Shown here piece by piece: positions 9,220-16,514 of a stretch of DNA of 64,000 bases (positions are counted from its first letter, which is position 1; the number at the start of each line of letters is the position of its first letter). The notes under the pieces are model-generated. The model saw only the letters and a list, made by a program, of their open reading frames with translations. It made no database searches and was not told where the DNA came from. The position numbers were made by a program, and so were the translations under genes. Source of the DNA: CAYQVO01 sp964421085 (GTDB taxonomy: Bacteria > Bdellovibrionota_C > UBA2361 > CAYQVO01); assembly GCA_964421085.1 (NCBI GenBank), contig CAYQVO010000006.1:60066-124065 (forward strand), in the 5' to 3' direction.

Positions 9220-9592
9220 TTACTATCGCAGTGGCAATTCGCTTTCCATCAGGGAGTTGAAGACCCTTTACTTTCGCTCCCACATCCGTTTTCAGATCTC
9301 CGACAACGAAGGTTTCTTCGTTTACATAGAAGTGCGTGCCGTCAATGCAGAAACCACCGGTCTTGAATCCCTTGACAGTTCCTTCGAGCGAAAAGAGCTT
9401 TGCGGCCCTGCGCCGGACTGAAGGCCGCCGGCCGGCTGGTCTGAGCCATGAAAGGAGATATTCAATGCATCTTTCCATTTCCCGGAGATCCTCATCGCCC
9501 AGCAGCTTTGGGAAGCGGACTGGTTTTTCAAGGACTGCTGGAAGCGGGATTGGACGGTTGAAGACTTCAACCAGCTGCTGATGAAATGCCAT
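9122..9592 (-). CDS. DUF5666-like beta-domain protein, possibly run-on
   Basis: A 156-codon frame. Residues about 68-124 resemble the small beta domain of DUF5666: a strand LEGTVKGFKTGGFCIDG, FYVNEETFVVGDL, then VGAKVKGLQLPDGKRIATAIVI. The first 65 residues are not recognisable, and no signal peptide is seen although such domains are often exported. The last 31 residues are read antisense through the 3' end of the nitroreductase gene, just after the domain ends. This suggests the original stop was lost and the frame runs on. It may be a decaying gene; the neighbourhood contains other remnants. Confidence 0.45.
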   Translation of the reverse strand: MAFHQQLVEVFNRPIPLPAVLEKPVRFPKLLGDEDLREMERCIEYLLSWLRPAGRRPSVRRRAAKLFSLEGTVKGFKTGGFCIDGTHFYVNEETFVVGDLKTDVGAKVKGLQLPDGKRIATAIVIKECEAPQRTFAHRRAATASFRACPPRPGTRR

Positions 9593-9926
9593 CGTTCACC
9601 TCAGGGGAAAAGGGATGGGGGTCCCTGCTGTTGATCCGAACATCGTGGTGACAGCATTCGGCATGCCAAAGAGTGGAGACTGGCAAGATCCATGGTTATG
9701 CCGGAGAAACCGCCATATTACCGGATGGACAATCAGAAAATGGAAAAAATCAGCACTGCAAAGGCAATGGGACTGGTAAGAATTGTTTCACTTCTGCGCA
9801 ATATTTCGATACCTGCGCGCGCGCCGCTTTCTCACGTCCGGCCTGCAGATCTTTGCGCAGGATGTCGTAAGATCAGTTCGTTTGACTTGACTTTCCTGAA
9901 AATTTCGAAAGAGATTAAGAGATTGC
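9593..9926. other. Intergenic stretch without recognisable gene
   Basis: About 330 bases between the DUF5666-like frame and a PAS-kinase remnant. Only short frames without family resemblance are present. It lies within a zone of gene decay, so it probably holds degraded coding sequence. No convincing promoter or terminator was found. Confidence 0.5.
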
Positions 9927-10505
9927 ATGAAATCTTCCCGTTTCCATCTGGACACGCTTTTTGCACTGATGGACACAATTCCGCCTGGAGCAGTTCTCAG
10001 TGATGTCGAATTCCGCCTCCTTAAGCTCAACAAGGCTGCGGAAAGGATTTGGGGGTACAGGGGAGCTCCCTTTCGGCACCATTACCCCGTTTTCGGTCCA
10101 GCCGTGTATGGAGCAGATGATCCAGGTCCTGAAGAGAAAGCAGACCTTTAGCTTCTGCCTCCGCATATTGCCGCGAAGTATCAGGAAGGTAACAAGCTGA
10201 TATTCAATGGTCGCATCGATTCGGATTCCGCAGAAGAGGAGACTGTTTACAACGGCAGGACACTCCCGCTTACAGTCCGGAAGGTGCCCGTCCGGGAGGA
10301 GGACGGATCGGTAAGCGGACTCGTCGGTCCGGCATTCGATATCACTGAAATCAAGAAATACCAGGCGCAGCTCAGCGCGTCACTCAGGGAAAAAGAACTT
10401 CTTCTCAAGGAGATCAATCACAGGGAAAAGAACAACCTGCAGATGATTATTGGAATAGATGCGGGTCTTGAGGCAGTCAGAAAATACGGCCGGGGCGCCG
10501 GCTGA
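9927..10505 (+). pseudogene. Broken PAS / HisKA_2 sensor kinase
   Basis: One reading frame from ATG 9927 carries a PAS domain start (DTIPPGAVLSDVEFRLLKLN, then AAERIWGYRG). It meets a TAG at 10149-10151 and continues in the same frame through PHIAAKYQEGNKLIFNGRID, a PAC-type end LVGPAFDITEIKKYQAQL, and a HisKA_2 dimerisation motif with KEINHREKNNLQMI, where His is the expected phospho-acceptor. The frame then ends at 10505 after an unrelated tail, so the ATPase domain is missing. A nonsense codon plus truncation make a functional kinase unlikely. The segment around 10060-10150 also matches the family poorly, so a small indel pair there is possible. Confidence 0.65.
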
Positions 10506-10540
10506 TACCAGCCCGGCAGAACGCAACACTGTGACAACTG

Positions 10541-11554
10541 CTACGTCCACATTCCCTTGTACCGCTCCGGATCGTCAAGCACCATTCCGGCCCCTTTGAC
10601 CACCGAGGTAAGCGGGTCGTCTGAAATACGGACCGAGATTCCGAGATCCTCAGAGAGATACTTATCGAGTCCCTTCAGAAGAGCCCCTCCTCCTGCAATC
10701 GTCACACCGCTCGATATAATGTCACCTGAGAGCTCAGGCGGAGTGTTCTCGAGGGCCTGACGAATTGCGGAAAAAATAAGGGAAACAACTTCATCGACAG
10801 CCTCCCGCACTTCCGAACCGCGGATTACGACGCCGGCGGGGGCTCCGCTTATCAGACTCCTTCCCCGGACTTCCATCTCCTGACGATCGAAATCCGGATG
10901 GGCGCAGCCGATAGTCTTCTTGATCAGCTCGGCGGTTGATTCTCCGATCAGCATATGATGGCGTCTTCTCACAAAGTGGATGATTGCCTCATCCATGGCG
11001 TCCCCGCCCTCGCGGACGGAAACCGAATAAACGATATCCTTGAGGCTCACTACCGCGATATCCGACGTTCCGCCTCCAATGTCGATAATCATGTTTGCAA
11101 TTGCGTCTGTTACCGGAAGCCCGGATCCGATTGCAGCTGCCATCGCTTCATCAATAAGCTTCACTTCCCGCGCGTGACCTTCGACTGATTCCTTAATCGC
11201 GCGCTTTTCGACTTCCGTAATGTGACTTGGGACACCGACGATGAGCCGGGGCTTCATCATCCGCAGTGCTTTGTCCCTTGCTTTCGACAGGAAATGCTTG
11301 AGCATCAGGCCCGCTGCTTCGAAATCTGCAATAACACCTGTGCGGATAGGCCTCAGCACTGTGACTCCTTCGGGCGTCCGCCCCAGCATCGACTTGGCTT
11401 CTCTGCCGAATGCCACCGCCTCCTTGTTATGGCCAGTCTGCTTGATTGCCACCATAGACGGCTCATCAAGAAGTATTCCCTTCCCTTTCTGATAAATCAG
11501 CGTGTTGGCAGTGCCAAGATCGAGCGCGAGATCTCTGCTCATAATTGAAAACAT
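10541..11554 (-). CDS. mreB: Rod shape-determining protein MreB
   Basis: A 337-residue bacterial actin that forms membrane-associated filaments and directs the elongasome in peptidoglycan synthesis. Actin-fold motifs are plain: phosphate-1 loop DLGTANTLIY near residue 12, the FGREAKSMLGRTPEGV and PIRTGVIADFEAA segments typical of MreB, the phosphate-2 loop IIDIGGGTSDIAV, and the adenosine motif TIAGGGALLKGLDKYL. Length is normal for MreB. It is the last gene of a minus-strand string starting at rimP and lies 17 bases after the REC-LpxC gene, so it is likely co-transcribed with it. No mreC or mreD follows; the next sequence is a decayed kinase on the other strand. Confidence 0.94.
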   Translation of the reverse strand: MFSIMSRDLALDLGTANTLIYQKGKGILLDEPSMVAIKQTGHNKEAVAFGREAKSMLGRTPEGVTVLRPIRTGVIADFEAAGLMLKHFLSKARDKALRMMKPRLIVGVPSHITEVEKRAIKESVEGHAREVKLIDEAMAAAIGSGLPVTDAIANMIIDIGGGTSDIAVVSLKDIVYSVSVREGGDAMDEAIIHFVRRRHHMLIGESTAELIKKTIGCAHPDFDRQEMEVRGRSLISGAPAGVVIRGSEVREAVDEVVSLIFSAIRQALENTPPELSGDIISSGVTIAGGGALLKGLDKYLSEDLGISVRISDDPLTSVVKGAGMVLDDPERYKGMWT

Positions 11555-11571
11555 AACCTTACAACCTTCCC

Positions 11572-12912
11572 CTAAGAGACCGCTTCCTTCAATTGCTTCG
11601 AAAGCAGTTTCAACAAACTAATATTATCGGAGTGGCCTGTCATGCCGGCTGTCACCTTCGCCTGAATGGGGCGCCCCAGCAGAAACAGATCGCCTATCGC
11701 GTCAAGCACCTTGTGCCGGACAGGTTCATCTGTAAACCGAAGATCACAGTTGATTGGAGCATCCTCTCCAAAGAGCACAAAATTATCGAACCGTCCACCA
11801 AGAGCCAATCCCTGTTTCTGGAGATATCCTATGTCTTTTACAAATCCGAATGTACGGGCCGGTGCGATCTGTTTTTTGTACTCCGAGGGGTCCGAAAGGG
11901 TGAATACGATGCGCTGTTTTCCAACCGGCTCCGGGTACTCGAGGGTATAGTCCACCGTAAATTCGCCCGATGGCTCGATGCGAATGAATTCCTTCTCTGT
12001 GCCGTATGAAATGACATCCTTCACCCCCACAGCGAACCATTCCCCCGGCTGCTCCTCAATTCCGGTCTCCTCCAGAAGAGAGCAGAAATCGAGGGCGGAG
12101 CCGTCCATCACTGGCACTTCGCCATTGCACTTCACCAGAAGGTTTGAAATGCCATACGCATGCAGCGTAGACATAATATGTTCGATCGTCCCGGCCTGAG
12201 TTCCTCCAAGCTTGACAGTAGTGGCAAAACCTGTGGATTCGACGTAATCAAGATGCGCCGGAACAACCCCGGGGTCGGAAACCGATGAAAAATGAATGCC
12301 TGAGCTGGAAGGAAGCGGTTCAAGAATAAGGCCGCTCTTCCGCCCTGAGTGCAGACCCTGTCCGTAAAGCACCGCACTTTTCGCAAGCGTTGCCTGCCTG
12401 ACTCTTTTCCCCCTCATGGCCTGTTTCTGAAATGCAACAGGGTTAACCTTTGGCGGCTCCGTTCCGGAAGCAAGGGGAAAATTCATCCCTTCCGAAAATG
12501 CGGTGTCCACATCGAGGCTTCTATCCTCCCCCCCCCGGGCGTTTCCGAGTACCCTCTTTACAGTGTCGAGCAGACGATCGATGTCCAGAGGTTTTTCGAT
12601 AAAGTCCGCGGCTCCCAGTCTCGTCGCCTTCAGAGCCGCAGCAATTGTCGCATGCCCGCTTATCATGACGACTGGAAGGTCGGGGTGGCGGTGCTTCATT
12701 GCCACAAGAGCTTCAAGCCCGTCCATTCCCGGCATCCATATGTCCAGCAGCACCAGCGAAGGCTTCTGATCGCTCAGAAAGGCAAGAGCCTTGTCTCCGT
12801 CCTCCACTTCGGCAACATCGAAACCCTCGTCTCTGAGGACGCCGCCGACAGATCGGCGGATTGCCGCCTCATCATCAACAATAAGGACAACTCCCTGCGT
12901 CTGTGGACTCAT
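11572..12912 (-). CDS. lpxC: Receiver domain fused to UDP-3-O-acyl-GlcNAc deacetylase (LpxC)
   Basis: A 446-residue two-domain protein. Residues about 7-122 are a complete receiver domain of the NtrX/NtrC kind: acidic pair Asp13-Asp14, phospho-acceptor Asp57 in LLDIWMPGMDG, Ser85 and Lys107. No AAA+ or DNA-binding domain follows. After a linker of about 50 residues, residues about 172-446 are LpxC, the zinc deacetylase of the committed step in lipid A synthesis. Zinc ligands His245, His400 and Asp404, catalytic Glu244 and His427 (GHSDN), and the RTFGFVKD loop are all present, so the enzyme should be active. The fusion suggests that phosphorylation controls lipid A output. The gene sits three bases after purA and 17 before mreB. 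The partner kinase is unknown. Confidence 0.93.
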   Translation of the reverse strand: MSPQTQGVVLIVDDEAAIRRSVGGVLRDEGFDVAEVEDGDKALAFLSDQKPSLVLLDIWMPGMDGLEALVAMKHRHPDLPVVMISGHATIAAALKATRLGAADFIEKPLDIDRLLDTVKRVLGNARGGEDRSLDVDTAFSEGMNFPLASGTEPPKVNPVAFQKQAMRGKRVRQATLAKSAVLYGQGLHSGRKSGLILEPLPSSSGIHFSSVSDPGVVPAHLDYVESTGFATTVKLGGTQAGTIEHIMSTLHAYGISNLLVKCNGEVPVMDGSALDFCSLLEETGIEEQPGEWFAVGVKDVISYGTEKEFIRIEPSGEFTVDYTLEYPEPVGKQRIVFTLSDPSEYKKQIAPARTFGFVKDIGYLQKQGLALGGRFDNFVLFGEDAPINCDLRFTDEPVRHKVLDAIGDLFLLGRPIQAKVTAGMTGHSDNISLLKLLSKQLKEAVS

Positions 12913-12915
12913 AAA

Positions 12916-14232
12916 TCACTCCCCGGCATACTGCTTTAAAAGCGGATGCTCGCCATTATAGAGCGTTGCGCCCCTGTCAGCTCCAACACTTACGACCGAG
13001 ATACCACAATCAATCTGCTTTTCAAGGCCATTCACATAATCTCTTGCTGCAGCCGGCAGGTCTTCCCAGCTTTTGACTCCCTGAAGATCTTCGTCCCACC
13101 CTTCGAACTCCTCATATTCGATCTCGACCGCATCATACTCCGAAGAAAGCGCAGGAACATCGTCCAGCCTCTTTCCGTTGAGCCTGTAACCTGTCGCCAC
13201 GCGCAGAGGCTTAATCCCCGAAAGCACATCAAGCTTTGTCAGAGCTATTGAATCAATTCCGTTGACCCGGACAGCATACCGCAGTGCCACGGCATCGAAC
13301 CATCCGCATCTGCGGGCACGTCCTGTCACGGTTCCAAACTCGGCGCCGGTATCCCTTATACGCTGACCGGTTTCATCGCTCAGTTCCGTGGGAAACGGTC
13401 CGCTCCCGACCCTTGTGCAGTACGCCTTTGCGACACCAAGCACATAATCAAGGCGGTTTGCGCCGATACCGCATCCTGTGCCCACGGCAGGTGCTATAGT
13501 GTGCGAAGATGTGACGAAGGGAACAGTGCCGAAAACCTGATCGAGAAGTGTTCCCTGTGCCCCTTCAAAAACGACCGCTGCATGATCTGAAAGCGCCTCG
13601 TCAATGATTTTGCTCCCGTTCACCATGTGGGGCAGCAGAACTTCTCTCGCCCTCTGAATCTCTTCCCAGACTTCGGCGAACTCGATTGTCTTTTCAGAGC
13701 CCACAACGTTTCGGAGATACCTGTTGCAGTGCTCAACAAGTGCCGTGATCTTCTCCTTCAGCGCTTCGGGATACTTGAGCTCTGCCATCCTTACACCGCA
13801 CCGGGCCGCACGATCTTCATATGCAGGTCCGATACCACGGCCGGTTGTTCCTATTCTGGAACTGCCCTTTGCGGCCTCACGTTCCTGATCAATGAGAATG
13901 TGATGGGGGAGAATGAGCTGGGCGTTCCGGTCGATGAGAAGACGATTCGGAGTTATTGCGACGCCGGCGCTCTTGAGCTGCACCATTTCCTGCTCGAGCA
14001 CTGCGGGATTGATCACAAGTCCTGCCCCGATAAGGCAGCGGCAGTTGCTTCTGAGAATGCCTGAAGGAATGAGGCTCAGTTTGGTTTTTTTGTCGCCGCA
14101 GACGATAGTGTGTCCCGCATTGTTGCCTCCGTTAAAGCGGACGCTCCAGTCGGCGTTAGACGTAAAATAATCGACAAGCTTGCCTTTGCCCTCATCACCC
14201 CACTGGGCGCCAACTATCACAAGTGAAGACAC
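12916..14232 (-). CDS. purA: Adenylosuccinate synthetase
   Basis: A 438-residue enzyme joining IMP and aspartate with GTP to give adenylosuccinate, the first step from IMP to AMP. The N-terminal P-loop-like GAQWGDEGKGKLVDYF with the catalytic Asp, the switch segment RFNGGNNAGHTIV with its conserved His, GRGIGPAYEDRAAR, FEGAQGTLLD and VTGRARRCGWFD are all in place. Length is normal. It lies 18 bases after truB and three bases before REC-lpxC on the minus strand, so it appears to be in the rimP-mreB transcription unit, an uncommon place for purA. Confidence 0.95.
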   Translation of the reverse strand: MSSLVIVGAQWGDEGKGKLVDYFTSNADWSVRFNGGNNAGHTIVCGDKKTKLSLIPSGILRSNCRCLIGAGLVINPAVLEQEMVQLKSAGVAITPNRLLIDRNAQLILPHHILIDQEREAAKGSSRIGTTGRGIGPAYEDRAARCGVRMAELKYPEALKEKITALVEHCNRYLRNVVGSEKTIEFAEVWEEIQRAREVLLPHMVNGSKIIDEALSDHAAVVFEGAQGTLLDQVFGTVPFVTSSHTIAPAVGTGCGIGANRLDYVLGVAKAYCTRVGSGPFPTELSDETGQRIRDTGAEFGTVTGRARRCGWFDAVALRYAVRVNGIDSIALTKLDVLSGIKPLRVATGYRLNGKRLDDVPALSSEYDAVEIEYEEFEGWDEDLQGVKSWEDLPAAARDYVNGLEKQIDCGISVVSVGADRGATLYNGEHPLLKQYAGE

Positions 14233-14250
14233 GTAAGATTCTCCTTTCCA

Positions 14251-15117
14251 TCACCCTATAAACAGCGCCGACTTCCAGGCTCCCCGGTCCTTTATGAAGA
14301 GTCCTTTTGCATCACGCACATCTTCGCCGCCGTACAGGACCTTGTCCCCCGAATTCGGGAATCGAAGACCCGAGACAGGCCTCTGGTCACCATGCCCGAG
14401 CTTTACGAGATCTCCTGCAGAACAGGCTGCATAAGGAACGCCCGGAAACAGCTCAAACCATGGAAGAATATCCGATTCCGCCAAATCTTCAACTTTCCGG
14501 GCTTTTTCCAGCCCAAATGGGTATGACGCGGTCCTCCTCAGGCTCTCCACACATCCCCCGCAGCCCAGAAATTCCCCAAGATCCCGGGCAATTGAACGAA
14601 TGTAAGTGCCGGGCGAGCATTTGATTTCATAGGCAATTCTGCCGTCTCCCAGACACCGTGCATCGAATGCCTCAATTAATACGTCCCGTGACGCTATTTC
14701 CACCCTTTCCCGGCGTTTTCGAACCCGTTTATAGGCGGGCTCTCCCTGTATCTTAACTGCGCTGATCTGAGGAGGCACCTGCTTTATCGCTCCGACGAAC
14801 CTTTCCCTGACAGCGTCAAGCACTGCCGCGTCGTCCGGTATCCGCGTGGATTCTTCGAGTATCTCCCCGGTAATGTCGTCCGTGGACGTCCGAAGTCCCA
14901 TACGCATTGTGCCCGCATAGGATTTCGGGCCGTCCGCAGCATAAGCCGCTGCGCGTGTTGCCTTGCCCACGAGACAGACAAGAAGTCCCGTCGCAAACGG
15001 ATCGAGCGTTCCGGCATGGCCGATCTTTTCGAGCCTGAGTGCGTGCTTTACCTGAGCTATGGCTTTAGCCGACGATATGCCGGCGGCCTTATCGAGAAGG
15101 ATGATGCCTGTTTTCAT
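14251..15117 (-). CDS. truB: tRNA pseudouridine(55) synthase TruB
   Basis: Makes pseudouridine 55 in the T-loop of tRNAs. The ATG at 15117 gives a 288-residue protein starting with GIILLDKAAGISSA, as expected. The longer frame reading back to 15183 only adds residues coded by the palindromic repeat and is rejected. Catalytic Asp39 lies in GHAGTLDPFATGLL. Other family segments are KSYAGTMRMGLRTSTDD, PQISAVKIQGEPAYKRVR and SPGTYIRSIARDLGE. A C-terminal PUA-like domain starts near residue 220. No Shine-Dalgarno is seen because the palindrome ends five bases from the ATG. truB commonly follows rbfA and nrnA-type genes, as here. Confidence 0.94.
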   Translation of the reverse strand: MKTGIILLDKAAGISSAKAIAQVKHALRLEKIGHAGTLDPFATGLLVCLVGKATRAAAYAADGPKSYAGTMRMGLRTSTDDITGEILEESTRIPDDAAVLDAVRERFVGAIKQVPPQISAVKIQGEPAYKRVRKRRERVEIASRDVLIEAFDARCLGDGRIAYEIKCSPGTYIRSIARDLGEFLGCGGCVESLRRTASYPFGLEKARKVEDLAESDILPWFELFPGVPYAACSAGDLVKLGHGDQRPVSGLRFPNSGDKVLYGGEDVRDAKGLFIKDRGAWKSALFIG

Positions 15118-15121
15118 AAGC

Positions 15122-15176
15122 GGAAATGGGGACGGTTCCTGTTTCTCAGGAAGAAACAGGAACCGTCCCCATTTCC
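15122..15176. repeat. Perfect 25-bp inverted repeat, REP-like palindrome
   Basis: Arms 15122-15146 and 15152-15176 are exact reverse complements around the five-base loop CAGGA. Each arm contains GGGGACGGTTCCTGTTTC or its complement. From memory, closely similar palindromes are scattered through genomes of several Gram-negative phyla and are linked to REP-associated tyrosine transposases. Only one copy was noticed here. It codes the last residues of nrnA and abuts the start of truB. Confidence 0.8.
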
Positions 15177-16135
15177 TCCCCAATCGCAGCCAGAAGCTTC
15201 TCCCTCACCTCTTCAAGCGGCTTCCTCGATCTGAACGCGGCTGCGGCAGCATGCCCCCCGCCGCCGAACTTCGCTGCAATCTCAGAGACGTTGTACTTCG
15301 CATGCTTCGATCTCAGGCTCACCCGCCAGATGTCGTTATCTCGCCGGATTGAAAACGCTATGTCCACACCGGCAATATCCCTGGCGCGCTCTGCGAGAAC
15401 TTCCGCATCGTCGATGTCGGCACCGCACGATTCCAGAAGTTCTTTTGTGACGAGAACCTCGGCAACTCTGCCTCCGAAGTGCAGCTGAACATTGGACAAC
15501 GCCGCAGTCTGAAGCTTCAAAGCAGAGAGTTCAATATCGCTGTAAAGGTTCAGTGCGATATCATAGGGCGAAGCGCCAAGAACGCACAGTTCGTGTGCTG
15601 CAAGAAAAGTTCCGCCGCATGTGCTGGCATAACGAAAAGATCCCGTGTCCCCGTATATTCCGGCAAGCAGACAAATCGCCGCTTCCCTGGATATTGCGTC
15701 CGGGAATTGTCTGAGCACGTTGAGAACAAGCTCCGACGCCGAACTTGAATGGGCATCCACGCAGTTCACATCACCGAAAAAATCGTTCGAGATGTGATGA
15801 TCAATGTTGATCATGACCGCTCTTTGCGGCAGCCCCGCGAGCAGAGCCTCTCCTATCCGTCCTTTATCGGCACAGTCACATGCAATGACCGCATCCCACT
15901 CTCCCGCAGGAACAGTCGAAAGTATCTCCTCCATTCCGGGCATAAAGGCATACCTCGGATTCGGTCCTGTAACATTCAGACATACAGCCTCTTTTCCCAT
16001 CTTCTTCAGTGCGAGGGTCATGCCCAGCGATGCCCCGAAAGCATCGGGGTCTGGATTATAGTGACTGAGGACAAGTATTCGCTCTGCCTTCTTTATGGCA
16101 TCCCGGACTGATTCGATAGAAGAAACTTCCGTCAT
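15146..16135 (-). CDS. nrnA: DHH-family phosphoesterase, NrnA-like (nanoRNase / pAp phosphatase)
   Basis: A 329-residue DHH/DHHA1 phosphoesterase. NrnA-type enzymes degrade di- to oligoribonucleotides and dephosphorylate 3'-phosphoadenosine 5'-phosphate. Metal-binding motifs are visible: HYNPDPDAFGASLGM near residue 25-39, DCADKGRIG, and the diagnostic NIDHHISNDFFGDVN. The C-terminal DHHA1 domain has the GGGGHAAAAAF substrate-binding loop. The start overlaps the rbfA stop by four bases. The last residues and the stop codon are encoded inside the palindromic repeat, so the native C-terminus has probably been replaced by a few foreign residues; the catalytic parts are unaffected. Confidence 0.9.
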   Translation of the reverse strand: MTEVSSIESVRDAIKKAERILVLSHYNPDPDAFGASLGMTLALKKMGKEAVCLNVTGPNPRYAFMPGMEEILSTVPAGEWDAVIACDCADKGRIGEALLAGLPQRAVMINIDHHISNDFFGDVNCVDAHSSSASELVLNVLRQFPDAISREAAICLLAGIYGDTGSFRYASTCGGTFLAAHELCVLGASPYDIALNLYSDIELSALKLQTAALSNVQLHFGGRVAEVLVTKELLESCGADIDDAEVLAERARDIAGVDIAFSIRRDNDIWRVSLRSKHAKYNVSEIAAKFGGGGHAAAAAFRSRKPLEEVREKLLAAIGEEMGTVPVSS

Positions 16136-16491
16136 CTGTTGTCTGTAGAGTCGTTTTTCACCGTATTGAGCAACCGCTCGATATGGTCCACAGTGTCGAG
16201 AGTATTGTCATAAAAGAAGCGAAGCTCGGGAACGAAGCGCGTGCCGAGACTCTTTGCAACAACACGCCTGATTCTTCCCTGTGCTCCTTCAAACGCTTCC
16301 TCAACTTCCGGAATCCGCCCCTCGCCGCCGGAAGCCACCCAGTAAACACTTGCATACCGGAGATCGGGACTCATTACCACTGAACTGATTGTGACCATGC
16401 TGAAACGGGGATCTCCCACCCGCTGAAGCTCCTGAGCCACGATGGTCTGAAGTTTCTCCCCGACCCTGTATTGCCGTCTTCTCGTTGTCAC
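16132..16491 (-). CDS. rbfA: Ribosome-binding factor A
   Basis: A 119-residue KH-fold maturation factor that binds the 30S subunit and helps process the 16S rRNA 5' end. Typical are the basic N-terminus RRRQYRVGEKLQTIVAQELQ, the strand FSMVTISSVVMSPDLRYASVY and the C-terminal LRFFYDNTLDTVDHIERLL. It sits 23 bases after infB and overlaps nrnA by four bases, the usual nusA-infB-rbfA order. Confidence 0.93.
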   Translation of the reverse strand: MTTRRRQYRVGEKLQTIVAQELQRVGDPRFSMVTISSVVMSPDLRYASVYWVASGGEGRIPEVEEAFEGAQGRIRRVVAKSLGTRFVPELRFFYDNTLDTVDHIERLLNTVKNDSTDNR

Positions 16492-16514
16492 ACGCGCGCC
16501 TTATCACCGTAACT

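Noticed and set aside
12528..12540. Run of nine or ten C within REC-lpxC as a possible phase-variation tract
   Set aside because: It falls in the linker between receiver and LpxC and the frame is intact; slippage is possible, but a single sequence gives no evidence for switching.
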